Shown: in pieces, positions 10,716 to 22,649 of the stretch
Layout: each line of letters opens with the position of its first letter
Position numbering within the stretch: position 1 is the stretch's first letter
Assembly (NCBI RefSeq): GCF_964340395.1
Contig: NC_135571.1
Location: 9,424,953-9,488,952 of the forward strand
Origin: Glandiceps talaboti
Lineage: Eukaryota > Hemichordata > Enteropneusta > Spengelidae
DNA: 64,000 nt
Reading direction: 5' to 3'
Position numbers and translations under genes: made by a program
The notes under the pieces: model-generated
The model's input: the letters and a program-made list of their open reading frames with translations, nothing else
What the model was told of the DNA's origin: nothing
The model's database searches: none

Positions 10716-10840
10716 TGATGGTCAAATGGTTAGAGAAGGCTGGCTTTGAATTTGGTTGCAGGTTGGTTCTAGACTTGCCACTGCTGTTTGTGTCAGAATG
10801 GCTACAGTCGTTGGGCAAGATTTGAACCATAATTGTGCCC
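10716..10840 (+). mobile_element. tRNA-derived SINE head
   Basis: GGTCAAATGGTTAGAG (about 10720-10735) resembles a pol III A box. GGTTCTAGACTTGCC (10765-10779) resembles a B box, with tRNA-like spacing. TTGGGCAAGATTTGAACC follows, as in many invertebrate SINE bodies. The body continues into the tandem array at 10836. Confidence 0.65.
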
Positions 10841-11597
10841 TAGTCAACCCAGCTGTGTAATTGGGGACCTGGTAGGATAGAGGTTACAATGTGAATGATT
10901 TAATTCTGTGTACCCTAGTCAACCTTGCTGTATAATTGGGGACCTGGTAGGATAGAGGTAGTAATGTGAATGCTTTAATTCTATGTATACCCTAGTCAAC
11001 CCAGCTGTATAATTGGGGTCCTGGTAGGATAGAGGTTGCATTGTGAATGCTTTAATTCTGTGTACCCTAGTCAACCTTGCTGTATAATTGGGGACCTGGT
11101 AGGATAGAGGTAGTAATGTGAATGCTTTAATTCTATGTATACCCTAGTCAACCCAGCTGTATAATTGGGGTCCTGGTAGGATAGAGGTTGTAATGTAAAT
11201 GCTTTAATTCTATGTGTACCCTAGTCAACCTTGCTGTATAATTAGGGACCTGGTAGGATAGAGGTTGTAATGTGAATGATTTAATTCTATGTATACCCTA
11301 GTCAACCCAGCTGTATAATTAGGGACCTGGTAGGATAGAGGTTGTAATGTGAATGATTTAATTCTATGTATACCCTAGTCAACCCAGCTGTATAATTAGG
11401 GACCTGGTAGGATAGAGGTTGTAATGTAAATGCTTTAATTCTATGTATACCCTAGTCAACCCAGCTGTATAATTAGGGACCTGGTAGGATAGAGGTTGCA
11501 ATGTGAGTGTTTTAATTCTATGTATACCCTAGTCAACCCAGCTGTATAATTGGGGACCTGGTAGGATAGAGGTTGCAAAGTGAATGCTTTAATGTTA
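10836..11597 (+). repeat. minisatellite of 10 units (73-78 bp) made of SINE body sequence
   Basis: Ten copies of CCCTAGTCAACCCAGCTGTA, then ATAATTGGGGACCTGGTAGG, ATAGAGGTTGTAATGTGAAT and GCTTTAATTCTATGTATA. Two subtypes (CCAGCTGT and CTTGCTGT) alternate in the first half. The first unit is continuous with the SINE head at 10716. Confidence 0.93.
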
Positions 11598-12600
11598 TGC
11601 GCTTACATATATATACAAATGTAGGCTGTAAGGGGTTATATCGGTCTACAAATGCTGTTGTCCATATAATATAGACGATATTGAGTCACAGTTCTCCCTT
11701 GTAATTATTAGCTAAATCTCTTAGTGCAGTGTGACCTGTAAAATTTGAATATGACCCAACGTATAGAAAACAAATAAACAGTTTCATGTGCTCCATGGCC
11801 ATTTCCTGATGTGGAGAGTACATGTACATGTATGTCTTGGGTAGTTTAGAAACTATGTGCTATTATCATTATCTATCGATGTGATTGGTTACTTATTAAC
11901 AGACTGGTTAAACAAGGTTTGCATCAATATGATGGCCATTACACAAAGCATCTTCCATTCATGGGCGAAGCGATGATCAAATTTAGACCACATGGGATGG
12001 TCTATGCTGAAAACTTCACTCAGATAAATTCATACTGCCACGTCACTATTTCATTGTCACTAAAACTTCAACTTTCTTTTGGGCTTGCTACTAGATCGAA
12101 TGCATTACGTGAATTTAATGGTCACTACATGCTCTCACTCAGTGGGTGGACATGGTTCGCACATAATATTACGACATCGTTTAAGAATAAACGAATCTCT
12201 AGGTGTATACCAAGTTAACAGTTCTCTTCAGCAACATATAAAATTTTATCAAACGCCATTACAACTGTGTCTCTGTCAAGTTGAAAGTTAACGCTGTCAT
12301 TCATTTCATGGAAGTTAGAACTTAGTTTGTGTACCGTACTGCAGTGCTGTGTCCATAGTGTACTGAACTCTGAGAAGGGCCGGGGCACATGATATATTTC
12401 CAGAGTGATTGCCATGGAAAATCGAAAGCCCAGAAAGATAACATTAAATCACGGCATAGAATATTGTTGCATATAAATGTTATTGTGACATTTTGGAAGT
12501 ACAAGCTGTGTGTACGATGACGGAAGAATGACGTGTACAATGTGCATGTGATTTGTAAACATTTGTAAATTTTTATGTACTTCGTGTACATCTGAATACA
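11598..12600. other. no gene seen
   Basis: An open frame of about 99 codons at 11919-12218 shows no recognisable domain, start context or splice pattern. No repeats were recognised. Confidence 0.45.
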
Positions 12601-12616
12601 TGTCGTGTGTATGCAC

Positions 12617-12652
12617 CCATCAATCCATCCATCCATCCACCCACCCACCCAT
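12617..12652. repeat. (CCAT)n/(CCAC)n microsatellite
   Basis: A short tetranucleotide run of the same type as the larger array at 13860-14245. Confidence 0.85.
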
Positions 12653-13129
12653 CTATTCAAAATTAATATACATGTATATTTAATGTTGGACAAAAATTAC
12701 TAATCGTGAACAAAGGAATCCTGGCCTAATAAATGTATTGGCACTTAAATCAATATATATATTTTTTTAGATTTATGGTAATAAATTACCGTACATTTAA
12801 AAAAAAATACATGATTGGATTTCAATTGCTCTTGACTGAATGTGTGTTTCATGTATTACTACTGGTTCTGCCATCCATCATAACATGTGGTGTTTTGTGA
12901 CAACATAAAAAGGTGTTAATAATATGTACATACATACATGTATGAATAGACATGTTCTCTATTAAAAGAGAAAATACTGCGTTGTGATTCAGAATGATAA
13001 AAAATGGCCATTCTTGAGAGTTACTACACATGTATACATTGTATTTGTATTTTAACACTGATAGAAGAACAGCAGATTTTGTTCCCCTATATGTTATAAT
13101 GTGGTGACTCATCCACGGCCAGTAGGGAC

Positions 13130-13190
13130 TGGCTCATTAAGAACGGTACCGTAAAATGGTCGTGGTTTGCGACGCTGTGTAAGAAAATCT
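13130..13190 (+). mobile_element. fragment shared with 8208-8250
   Basis: TTAAGAACGGTACCGTAAAA followed by GGTTTGCGACG matches 8208-8250. It is an unclassified dispersed fragment. Confidence 0.5.
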
Positions 13191-13734
13191 AGCTTTTATC
13201 CTTTTGATTCACAACAACAAAATTTAGCTATCGTTAGATTTAGAGGCACATGTGACTTAAGGAAGTAGAGGACAACACATCAGTGCTAGCTCCAGACCCT
13301 CATTGTCTGTACCTACAATGTACATTTGTAGATCCCAATGACGTCTTCCTTCATACATGGTTGTTTTTCAAAAATATGGTCATCCTCTTTTGTTGTTGGG
13401 GTCAATGGTGTGATTTGCATAATTTAACACACTGTTCTGTTCTTTCACATTTAACGAGTGTCTGCTGATGTATTACTACATCTTTGTTACAGCTGTCTCC
13501 CTGTTTGAGACAAAGAAATATATAACATAACAGTTGTTTCTTGTCTTGAAATTATTATTTATTTCAAATCCAAATCAGGAAAACAGTTATGATCGTACCA
13601 GTACAAGCAAGTGTAGTTAGGGCCGTCACTAGATACATGTATCAATACCCAGTATCCAGTATTTGAACTGAAATGCAAAATGTTGTTAATATATGAGATT
13701 TGATAAGAGTTCTACCAGTGTTTCTACCATAGAC

Positions 13735-14250
13735 CATCCATCTGCCTGTACACCTGCCTGCCCGTCCTTCCATCATTCCATCCGTCCCTATCTATATTTC
13801 ATCCCTTCATCTATTTATCCCTCCTTCCCACCAACCATAAATATGTTCCATCTTATAGTACAACATTAATCAATCCGTCCATCCATCCATCCATCCATCC
13901 ATCCATCCACCCACCCACCCAACCATCCACCCACCCACCCACCCACCCAACCATCCATCCATCCATTCATCCACCCACCCATCGGACTGACCAACCATCC
14001 GTCCATCCATCTGTTCATCTATCCATCCCCCCCAATTTATGTTTGTCCATCCATCCAGCCACCAGTCCATCCATCCAGCCACCAGTCCATCCATCTGTCC
14101 GTCCGTCCGTCTGTCTATCCATCCACCCACCTGTCTATGTTCGTCCATCCATCTGTCCACCCATTCATTCATGTATTCATTCATTCATTCATTCATTCAT
14201 TCATTCATTCATTCATTCATTCATTCATTCATTCATTCATTCACAAAGAG
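13735..14250. repeat. compound tetranucleotide array (CCAT, CCAC, CATT)
   Basis: Irregular CCAT/CCAC/CCGT units run from 13735 and become regular from 13866. From 14163 the array ends in about twenty CATT repeats. Open frames on both strands are by-products of the repeat. Confidence 0.95.
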
Positions 14251-14604
14251 TGAATAGAAGGAAGGATGGATAATTAGTAAATGGTCTCATAGTACAGATA
14301 CTGGTAGAACTGAACAAATATAACCACATTAACACCATTTAACATAACAGGTCAAACATCAGACACAACAGGGATAGCAATACATGTAGCCATCTATATA
14401 TACTGGTAGTACCAGTAGGTAATAACATACCCTTTATTAACATCATAGTTTTTTGTGTTGAACACAAAACACATTATGTCAGCAATAATGGAAACATGAA
14501 ACTAACTTTTCTTTTGACATTTCACAATGTTTGTCACAAAAATAAAATGTTTTAGGAAAGTGTGAGCTCTCAAAGGAAATAACTGTTACAGAGTAAGTAT
14601 TCTA

Positions 14605-14997
14605 CAGATGCAGTATACCCTCTAATGATAGTCAAATTTTGTTGTTGTTGGGTCAGTATGATAGAAACTGGCATTTCTTGTAAGTCACCACGTACATGTA
14701 GATGTAGTAAGAGATAGGGGAACACCAAATTTAGGTGCATCACTAGAAATTGTGTGTGCCAGTAGCATGTCAAATTGGCTTGAAGGGCACACTGGTCACC
14801 ATATAGTAAGAGATAGGGGAACACCAAATTTTGGTGCATTACTAGAAATTGTGTGCGTCAGTAGCATGTCAAATTGGCTTACAGGGCACACTGGTCACCA
14901 CATAGTAAGAGATAGGGAACACCAAATTTTGGTGCATCACTAGAAATCGTGTGCGTCAGTAGCACGTCAAATTGGCTTAAAAAGGGCACACTGTTCA
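14605..14997. mobile_element. interspersed repeat family B, copy 2, with internal triplication
   Basis: The left part matches 2212-2260. From 14705 a unit of roughly 100 bp (AGTAAGAGATAGGGGAACAC, CACTAGAAATTGTGTG, CATGTCAAATTGGCTT, GGGCACACTG) occurs three times in tandem. The single-copy relatives at 2212 and 36208 show that the triplication is local. Confidence 0.85.
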
Positions 14998-15109
14998 GAT
15001 GTGAAGTATAAATGAAAAGGTTGAATTGAAATAGACTACATAAGGTATATTAGTTTGTCAGTGATCATAGATGAATGAATTATACAAATATAGTGTTTGA
15101 CAGTCTGAG

Positions 15110-15410
15110 GAAGTTATCGATAATTACTGCCATTTGTAGGTAACAAAAGGTGTAATGCAGGTAAATTTCTGTAAATACCAGCATTGAGCAGGTGACATTT
15201 TAAATTTCCGGGCATTTAGAAAGGTGAAATTTGAACTGTTAAGTGACAATAGGTGATATTAATGCAAGTAAATATGTTCCTCACTGTCATGATTATAACC
15301 AATAAAAGATTGAAACTTCAAAAAAAATTTCTCGAATTTAAAGCATTTTGTTCCCAAAATTTAAAATTCAGGAACAAATCATCTTAAAATATCTTAACTT
15401 CCTACCTGGG
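15110..15410 (+). mobile_element. interspersed element, inverted partner of 8205-8650
   Basis: Motifs such as AATTACTGCCATTTG, TAATGCAGGTAAATTTCTGT and AAATTTAAAATTCAGG match the reverse complement of 8205-8650. Confidence 0.7.
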
Positions 15411-15819
15411 CTGTCAGTAGAACTCCTTACCAAAGAATAGAAATGACACCTTTTAATTTTGATGGCTTTCATCATTACTTAATCACACATCAAATACTGT
15501 ATTGATGGATGAATAAACAGATATCAAGGTCTGAGTTTCACACATACATGTTAATATCTAATCAAATACAGAAAAATAATCAAGGGCCTCCAGCCATATT
15601 GTGCAGGGTTTTCTCATTTAATGTACAAATGTATAGTGATATACATGTAGACATGCTTGCCTTCATTACCCGCTGATACCTACTAGCTTTTCATTAGCTA
15701 TCTTCCAGCACCCAGTCACATTAGTCATTTTCATTATTTTCATTTCATTTTTATTTATTAATTTGCGTTATTGCGAATAAAGAACTTATAGTCAATTTAC
15801 TATACCGATATGTATAGTC

Positions 15820-16140
15820 ACTCTCTATGTTCTCTTTCAAACGTATAGTGAAATGGACAAATTCTATCAAAAATGTAGCTAAATCTAGTACTGGGGAAGG
15901 GATGAACAGCACATGTCAGTAGTAATCCATCACACAATAACAGGTAGTTGACATGTAAGTGATTACTTCCTTCAGTTTACTACAAACTCAACCTCCAGTT
16001 TGAATGTACATATAAGTGACTCAAGGATGCAATAATACCATCATGTTATATCAACACTCCAATAACATAAACTATGGCTGTTGGTGGTCAAAACGGAATG
16101 CTTTTAGATGTTAGAGAAATCCATTTGACTATATGGTGGA
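15820..16140 (+). mobile_element. copy of the 55150 element
   Basis: Shares with 55150-55450 the ordered motifs GGACAAATTCTATCAAAAA, GAACAGCACATGTCAGTAG, TAATCCATCACACA, CAAACTCAACCTCCAGT, TATATCAACACTCCAAT and AAATCCATTTGA. The right end is not found. A younger MITE is inserted at 16176, just beyond it. Confidence 0.8.
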
Positions 16141-16175
16141 GATGATCATAACATGTACATGTACATGTAGGACTA

Positions 16176-16471
16176 CAGGGTTTGAAATTAACCTTTTTCT
16201 TTGGTAGTCCTAGTGGGCTACCAATTTCAGAAAGTGGTAGCCCAAGGATTGTAACCAATAGTCCCATATTCCTGAACTGTAAACAGAGTTCATCTATTAG
16301 AAATATGTGTGTTATTAAAATACTTTCATGTCTGTAAATCTTCCATCCTTTAAATCATCGTATAATTAGTGGTAGCCTGAGTGGGCTACCAGCTGCAAAC
16401 TACTGTATGGTAGCCCCATAACAAGAATTGGTAGTCTGTGGACACAGAACTACTGTTAATTTTGAGCCCTG
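16176..16471 (+). mobile_element. 296-bp MITE, CAGGG termini, 5-bp TSD
   Basis: Terminal inverted repeats are CAGGGTTTGAAATTAAC and the complement of GTTAATTTTGAGCCCTG. The flanks GACTA (16171-16175 and 16472-16476) form a 5-bp target duplication. The interior has GGTAGTCCTAGTGGGCTACC, itself near-palindromic, and a second block GGTAGCCTGAGTGGGCTACC. Copies lie at 27484 and 34844 and a fragment at 21034. The CAGGG terminus suggests a hAT-like origin, although the usual hAT duplication is 8 bp. Confidence 0.9.
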
Positions 16472-17059
16472 GACTAGCGTACCATGCTGTATAACAGAAC
16501 AGGTTTCAACAGAAATCATTATTTATCAGTACTGACCGAACAACACACGGTACCAGAGTGTGCCCTTTGTACTTCGAGATATAATGATGGTAAAATGTGA
16601 GATAGTACTACCATCATTAGATAACAGGAGTGCATCACCTTTCAAGGCCTGAATGATTATATTTTAAACCAGGCTACTTTTAAAATACAATATTTTAACA
16701 CCTACATTATGAGTGACTTGCTGTATAATTACATGTATGTACAAAAAAATACAAGAATTGTATGTAAAGCTGGTATTTAAAATTGTATTTGTGCGACAAG
16801 AGTTGTGTATGTATTGCAAAGTGGTTTTTAATCCATAAACAAGTTAATGGTATAGGTGTGTGTAGATAGATATATGTACCATCAGCAGATAATCAGTGTA
16901 ATCACAGACTAGAACATGTTATCATTTGTCAGTGTATAGACACATATTGTACAGTGTATCCATCTATCATGCTGTCTTGTCTGTTAGTCTCTTTGTGTAA
17001 ATAACCTTTGTCAAGAAGTCCTGGACAAATTGACTCAACGTGGCATTTATGTAAGTGGT

Positions 17060-18010
17060 AGAGATTTATGTTTGAGTGTCTTTTTGACAATTCAAGATGA
17101 CCTGAAGTCATAAATGTAAGTTGAAAGTATTAGGTAGCGTGAAAGATCCAGGCATTCCTTCCACTTATATAATGCGCTCTCTTGCCCATGGTGTAACGAG
17201 TGATTACATAAGTGGACCAATGGCTGGAACTTTTTGACATTCAGCTAGAGTGACTTGGCTGTACTGTACATTTGTGTCTCTTTTGACCGTTCAGCTTCAG
17301 ATGACTGAGAGTTACAAATGCTACTGAAGTTGAAAGTAATGGACAATTTGATGCAACTTGGCATTCAGGTGACGCCACTGTACATGTATGACAGACCATA
17401 CATTTGTCATTTTGTGTCTTTTTGACAACTCAAGATGACCACTACACTGCACATGCAAGTTGAAGTGACTCGGCTGTACATGTACATTTGTCATTTGTCA
17501 TTTTGTGTGTCTGTTTGACAACTCAAGATGACCTCAGTGAAGTAAGTGATAAATACACACTCTACATGCAAGTTGAAAGTGACTTGGCTGTACATACATT
17601 GTATATGATGTGCTGTACATTTGTCATTTGTCATTTTGTGTTGACAACTCAAGATGACCTCATTGAAGTAAGTTTCAAATGTACAATGTACATGCAAGTT
17701 GAAAGTGACGCGGCTGTACATGTACATGTATGATGTACCGATACAGTGCATTTGTCATTGTGTGTTGTCTTTTGACAACTCAAGATGACTTCAGTAATGT
17801 ATTAACGTTACAAATATACATATACAATTGAAAGTGAATCAACTGTACATGTATGATGTACTATACATCTGTGTCTTTTTGACAACTCAAGATGACTTCA
17901 GTAATGTATAAACATTACAAATATACATATACAATAATGAAAGTGACTCAGCTGTACTCTACATTTGTGTCATTTTTGACAAATCAATATGACCTGAAGG
18001 TACATGTACA
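17060..18010 (+). repeat. degenerate tandem array, about 110-130-bp units
   Basis: TTTTGACAACTCAAGATGAC recurs with variation about eight times. Each copy is followed by ACATGCAAGTTGAAAGTGAC, CTGTACATGTA and TTTGTCATTTTGTGT motifs. Units vary in length because of inserted TACATG runs. Confidence 0.85.
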
Positions 18011-18653
18011 TGTAGGTTGGACAATGGAAGTATTTGCAAGATAAAAAAGACACTTGTCCGTAAAATCAGTAAACTGTTTTTGGAATAACACAAGCACAGC
18101 ACCAACAAGTGACATCTTCACTAGGGTACATGATTTGGGAGGTCAGTATTTCCTCTGTATTCTAAGGGCAGTATTTAGACAAAATGTAATGTACCTGAGT
18201 TTTCCACTCACTTACCAGGTTCCCATAAATTATGGTACAGTGTACTAGGGAATTGTAATGGCAGTGCAACATTATACATGTACATTATACAGGAGACATC
18301 CCTCCATTTATGGCTTGTGATTATGATGACTGCTAAGTTCATTTTTTAGTGATACAAAAAGTGTCTAGTACCTGTTTTTTCAAACAAACGATGTCAGTTT
18401 ATAACAAAGTACAAAATGTACTGTACTCTTTAAATAATCAAGGAATGGAAGATAATTTTCATCAGAAATTGACCTTTAAAGGTCAGAATTCAAGTGCACA
18501 GCCTTGTCTTATATCAGTGATAATTAACTTGAAACTTGTATCAATTCAGATTTTGGGTGCTTTTTTGGGAATGTATTTTATTTTATTACTAATATGTATC
18601 ACTGTGTACTTTGATGTACAGTTAGAAATAAAAGCAATAGTTTATTGATTAAA

Positions 18654-19024
18654 CAGTGTTGCAGCCAGCCTTTTGAAAGAGTGGGACATAGTGTCCCGAG
18701 ACTTTCATTTTTGTGGGTCATTATCAATTTGTTGGGGACATAAAAAAAGTGCCAATGGCATTGTAGCACAACTGTACAGCCTTTACAAATATCTACCCAT
18801 AACAGTATCCATGCTAGATATTTGCAGTTGCCTATCCAACCCTGTTGTTATCTATGTAATATACGCAATCATGTGGCTGTTGTTATAGGCGTGGTCATGT
18901 TGCTAAACATATTTGCATACAATTTTAGTGTGGGTCATCTATGACCTGTAACTTCCAAAATTGTGGGTCAGGTCCAAAAAATGTGTGTCAAATGACCCAA
19001 AAACCCCCTCTGGCTGCAACACTG
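18654..19024. mobile_element. 371-bp MITE, CAGTGTTGCAGCCAG termini
   Basis: The 15-bp termini CAGTGTTGCAGCCAG and CTGGCTGCAACACTG are perfect inverted repeats. TTAAA flanks both ends (18649-18653 and 19025-19029) as a 5-bp target duplication. There is no coding capacity. A CAG start and 5-bp duplication are shared with the CAGGG family, but the interior is unrelated. Confidence 0.88.
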
Positions 19025-19388
19025 TTAAATGCAAACGATACAGTATACGCTGAGCTGTATTTTTGCAAGTGATAAAGAATGAAAATATGGCTGCAGTAGA
19101 ATACTACATCACTTGCAAAAAAACTTCAGTATGTTTGCCCTACAATCCATTTTGAAGTCGTGTGGTTCTATAAGTATAACTATCATGGTATTGATGTATC
19201 ATAATTGATAGGTGGCTAGAAATGATTTAATGGAAGATGAGAGGCCATTTAGCCCAATCTGATTAAAGTCTGATGTAGTGAATATGGCACAATTTCTTTA
19301 TTTACGAATTATTTACAAAAATTACATCTATTTTCTATATCCTTCATTTATTGTCGTTTGTTTTCAAAATTTGGTAGGTTGGTGTCTT
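19025..19388. other. no gene seen
   Basis: Short AT-rich spacer between the MITE and the G-rich minisatellite. Confidence 0.5.
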
Positions 19389-19709
19389 GGATAGGGTAGG
19401 GATGTGTTGGGGTAGGGCAAGGGGTGTGTTGGGGTAGGGTAGGGATGTGTTGGGGTAGGGCAAGGGATGTGTTGGGGTAGGGTAGGGATATGTTGGGGTA
19501 GGGCAAGGGATGTGTTGGGGTAGGGTAGGGATATGTTGGGGTAGGGCAAGGGATGTGTTGGGGTAGGGTAGGGATATGTTGGGGTAGGGTAGGGATATGT
19601 TGGGGTAGGGCAAGGGATGTGTTGGGGTAGGGTAGGGATATGTTGGGGTAGGGCAAGGGATGTGTTGGGGTAGGGTAGGGATATGTTGGGGTAGGGCAAG
19701 GGATGTGTT
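19389..19709. repeat. G-rich minisatellite, 21/22-bp half-units
   Basis: Two half-units alternate: ATATGTTGGGGTAGGGTAGG and ATGTGTTGGGGTAGGGCAAG (last G omitted in each). Every half-unit carries three to four G runs on the plus strand, so G-quadruplex formation is plausible. A 13-base G run follows at about 19766-19778. Confidence 0.95.
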
Positions 19710-20189
19710 TCATCATGGTTTACATCACACATAAACGTGTCAGTCATATTTGTGAATGTTCATGAGGGGGGGGGGGGTTGTTCTAAAAGAACGAAGTTCG
19801 CTTACTGAGCTTGACAACATTGTGCAATCTTCCCTTCAATATACAGGGTAATATGAGCTTTTAAATGTACAGGTGACATGAAATTTTGTAAAATTGCTGA
19901 AGTGTAACTGGAGCTTGGCAAGACAAGAGTGGTTTCAAATTTCCAATATCATTTCCGGCATCATTTGATCCATCATTAGGGAATACCAGATTTTCCATTT
20001 GATTTTTTTCCAGATCAAGGAATAGAGTGATATTAGATATATGTTGTACAATGTAGGTGCTATTCCATCATCAATGAATTTTTCTGTTTGATATTTTCTT
20101 GTCCAATAATGTGTTTTTTTCCATTGGGTGTTTTTTGTTGAGTTTACTGCAAACACAACCTTCCGTCTTAAAGTGAGTCACGAGACAGG

Positions 20190-20407
20190 GAACCTAGTGA
20201 AATGACAGGGGAACTCGGTAGATATTACCTTCATGTACTTACTGCCCTTAGCAAAAACACTGGTAGGCCACCCTTGTAAAATGACAGGGGAAACAGGTAG
20301 ATTTTACCTTCTTACCACCCTTAACAAACACACTGGTAGGCCACCTTGTGAAATGACAGGGGAACCCGGTAGATTTTACCTGCTTACTACCCTTAACAAA
20401 AAATACT
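20190..20407. repeat. three-copy tandem repeat, 70-78 bp
   Basis: GTGAAATGACAGGGGAAC, CGGTAGATTTTACC and AACACTGGTAGGCCACC recur at about 20197, 20275 and 20346. Confidence 0.88.
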
Positions 20408-21033
20408 GAATACACCGACAATATTGTAGACACAGTTTTGTAGCGATGTCAGTCAAAGTAGTAAATGTAATTGCAGTGGCGTCAACTGAAAGGATGGAGT
20501 CTTTTATACTTATTGAATTGTATTCTTGAGTGGAATATTTGACTCTTAGATACACTCTTCACAGTGATGAACAGTACATGTACATTGTACATTAATAGCC
20601 TAGAATCAAATCATGTGGGGATTTTGGCTATTCCGTCTTCCCATCATACCTAGCGTAACTCTAATGGTTTTTAGTCCCAAATGAGCACAGCCCGGAGGGG
20701 TAACTTATAGGAATGATCCACGGCCCTCCGTCTGTGTCTCCATCATAATTTCTTTGATATGTACACACTTGTTGCCTGTTTTTGCAGCTGGTGAAATTAA
20801 CAATTCAATGTATAGAATCATAGTTTGATTCCAAGACACTGTTTGCAATACATTGAGTTTTAAGGACTGTATCATCTGCAACGTTCAAACACAATTTGCA
20901 GTAATCATGTATTGTAATGATGGGAGATTTACGGACATAAAAAGTATTTTAATAACACACATACTTCTAATACAGGAACTCTGTTTTCAGTTCAGGGATA
21001 TAGGACTATTGGTCACCATCCTTAGGGTATCAC
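20408..21033. other. no gene seen
   Basis: No recognisable coding region or repeat family. Confidence 0.45.
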
Positions 21034-21090
21034 TTTCTGACATTGGTAGCCCACTAGGACTACCAAAGAAAAAGTTAATTTCAAACCCTG
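21034..21090 (-). mobile_element. terminal fragment of the 16176 MITE family
   Basis: The reverse complement begins CAGGGTTTGAAATTAAC and continues with GGTAGTCCTAGTGGGCTACC. Only this one end is present. Confidence 0.85.
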
Positions 21091-21212
21091 TCCCAGTATG
21101 AAATACCAACTTCAAAATACACAGTTATAATTTTATCAGTTTAAATTTTAGACGTATGGTTCCAGTAGTGACTGTGCTATATCTAACTACCAATACCACA
21201 TTGAATATATAC

Positions 21213-21609
21213 CAGGGCTCGAAATTAACTTTTTTAGTTGGTAGTCACTTTGACTACCACTTTTTAAAACTGGTAGTCAACAGGGAAGATTTGGTAGTCA
21301 TTCTTTTTTTCAGCATTTAATAATTTATGCATAAACAAAACATTAAGTAATTTTTTTCATGAAATTAGTGACATTCATATTAGGCAAACATTTGACCTGT
21401 CCTAAAATACTACATGTAATATCATACTAGTATCATAGTAAGTAAATATCATATAAATGATTATTGTGTGTACCAAGCTCTTATTTTGCAATATCCACTT
21501 GGAAACCTCAAACTGACACAAATTTTGGCATAACACGTACATAATAAATATACACATATTTTACATTCATTCAGTCACACACACATGTACAAACACCCCC
21601 ACCCACCCA

Positions 21610-21640
<31 letters not shown>

Positions 21641-22636
21641 CAAACAGTTACTGGCCTCAAGCATATATACAGGACGTGACTGAGAGATTGACAGAAATAA
21701 ACTTCAAAACACTAACTAAATCGCTAGTCACACACCAAAATTACGTACTTTCCATGTTGTAGTTTATTTCACTGAATCAATAACGGTGTGAAGTGTAGAG
21801 TTACACGTAATGATTAGTGGATCATTCCATTTCGGGTGTGTGGGTTGCTTGTCAATCTTATAACACAAATGCTCTCAAATCTGAGCATTTGTGCTATTTA
21901 TTATTATTTACTTTGTAAAAGATAAAACGTCATACGATAAAAAATACACGCGGTCACCATCCATTTCAGTTTCCCTTAAATTAAAAAATAACATGCTATG
22001 ACCCAACCCAAGAGAGAAATGGTATGCGCCAAGGCACGTCCCTCAATCTTATCTGTTACTATCTATAAACACAGGAAGTCATTCTGATTATGTCTAGGAT
22101 TTCTCTCCTCCGCTAAGGGCTTCAATAAACGACGTAAATTTTCATCCTTCCACTAAATTGAGGTATCATAGTATTGAATGACTAGTTGTAAAATACTATT
22201 CGCGATTAGTGGTGGGAGAATGATTTTATTCCGTATATTTTCCTAAGTTTTGTATCATTTTGATCGCAACTGTGTGACATGAAAAAGACAATGAAACAGT
22301 CATGAAATCAATAGAGTGTTGCGTTTGAGTAGACGTTACGGCGTTTGTAACATCACATATAAGCTACATGTATTTTGTTTATTTTACAAAGCCATTGTTG
22401 TTGACTACAAAGTAAGCAATATCAAACATGCCAGCCATATCTAATCACATGTAGCTTAGAGTCCAGCGCTCACGCTACATCGCCAACTTGTCAGCAGGCC
22501 TTCCATGCATACGGTGGGTTGGCGTCCTCATGATTTTCGTGGTAGTCAAGGATGACTACCAGTTTTCGAACTTGGTAGTCATTTTGGAAAACCTGGTAGT
22601 CAATTGACGCGAGACTACCGCTAATTTCGAGCCCTG
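21213..22636. mobile_element. 1424-bp nonautonomous element, CAGGGCTCGAAATTAAC termini
   Basis: The left end CAGGGCTCGAAATTAAC and the complement of the right end GCTAATTTCGAGCCCTG differ by one base. TATAC flanks both sides (21208-21212 and 22637-22641). GGTAGTCA/TGACTACC modules lie inside each terminus, as in the shorter MITE family. The interior includes a (CA)n run (about 21610-21640) and a CpG-richer block (about 21780-22350), but no transposase frame is recognised. Confidence 0.88.
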
Positions 22637-22649
22637 TATACACATAGAG

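Noticed and set aside
11919-12218. 99-codon frame on the plus strand
   Set aside because: No family similarity and a compositionally ordinary AT-rich context; likely chance.
19389-19709. Interstitial telomere
   Set aside because: The unit is a 21/22-bp G-rich minisatellite and contains no TTAGGG tandem run.
19344-19747. Pro-rich repeat frames on the minus strand
   Set aside because: Translation of the G-rich minisatellite in all three phases, not a structural protein.
21213-22636. Transposase gene within the 1.4-kb element
   Set aside because: No open frame of useful length or recognisable catalytic motif lies between the termini; treated as nonautonomous.
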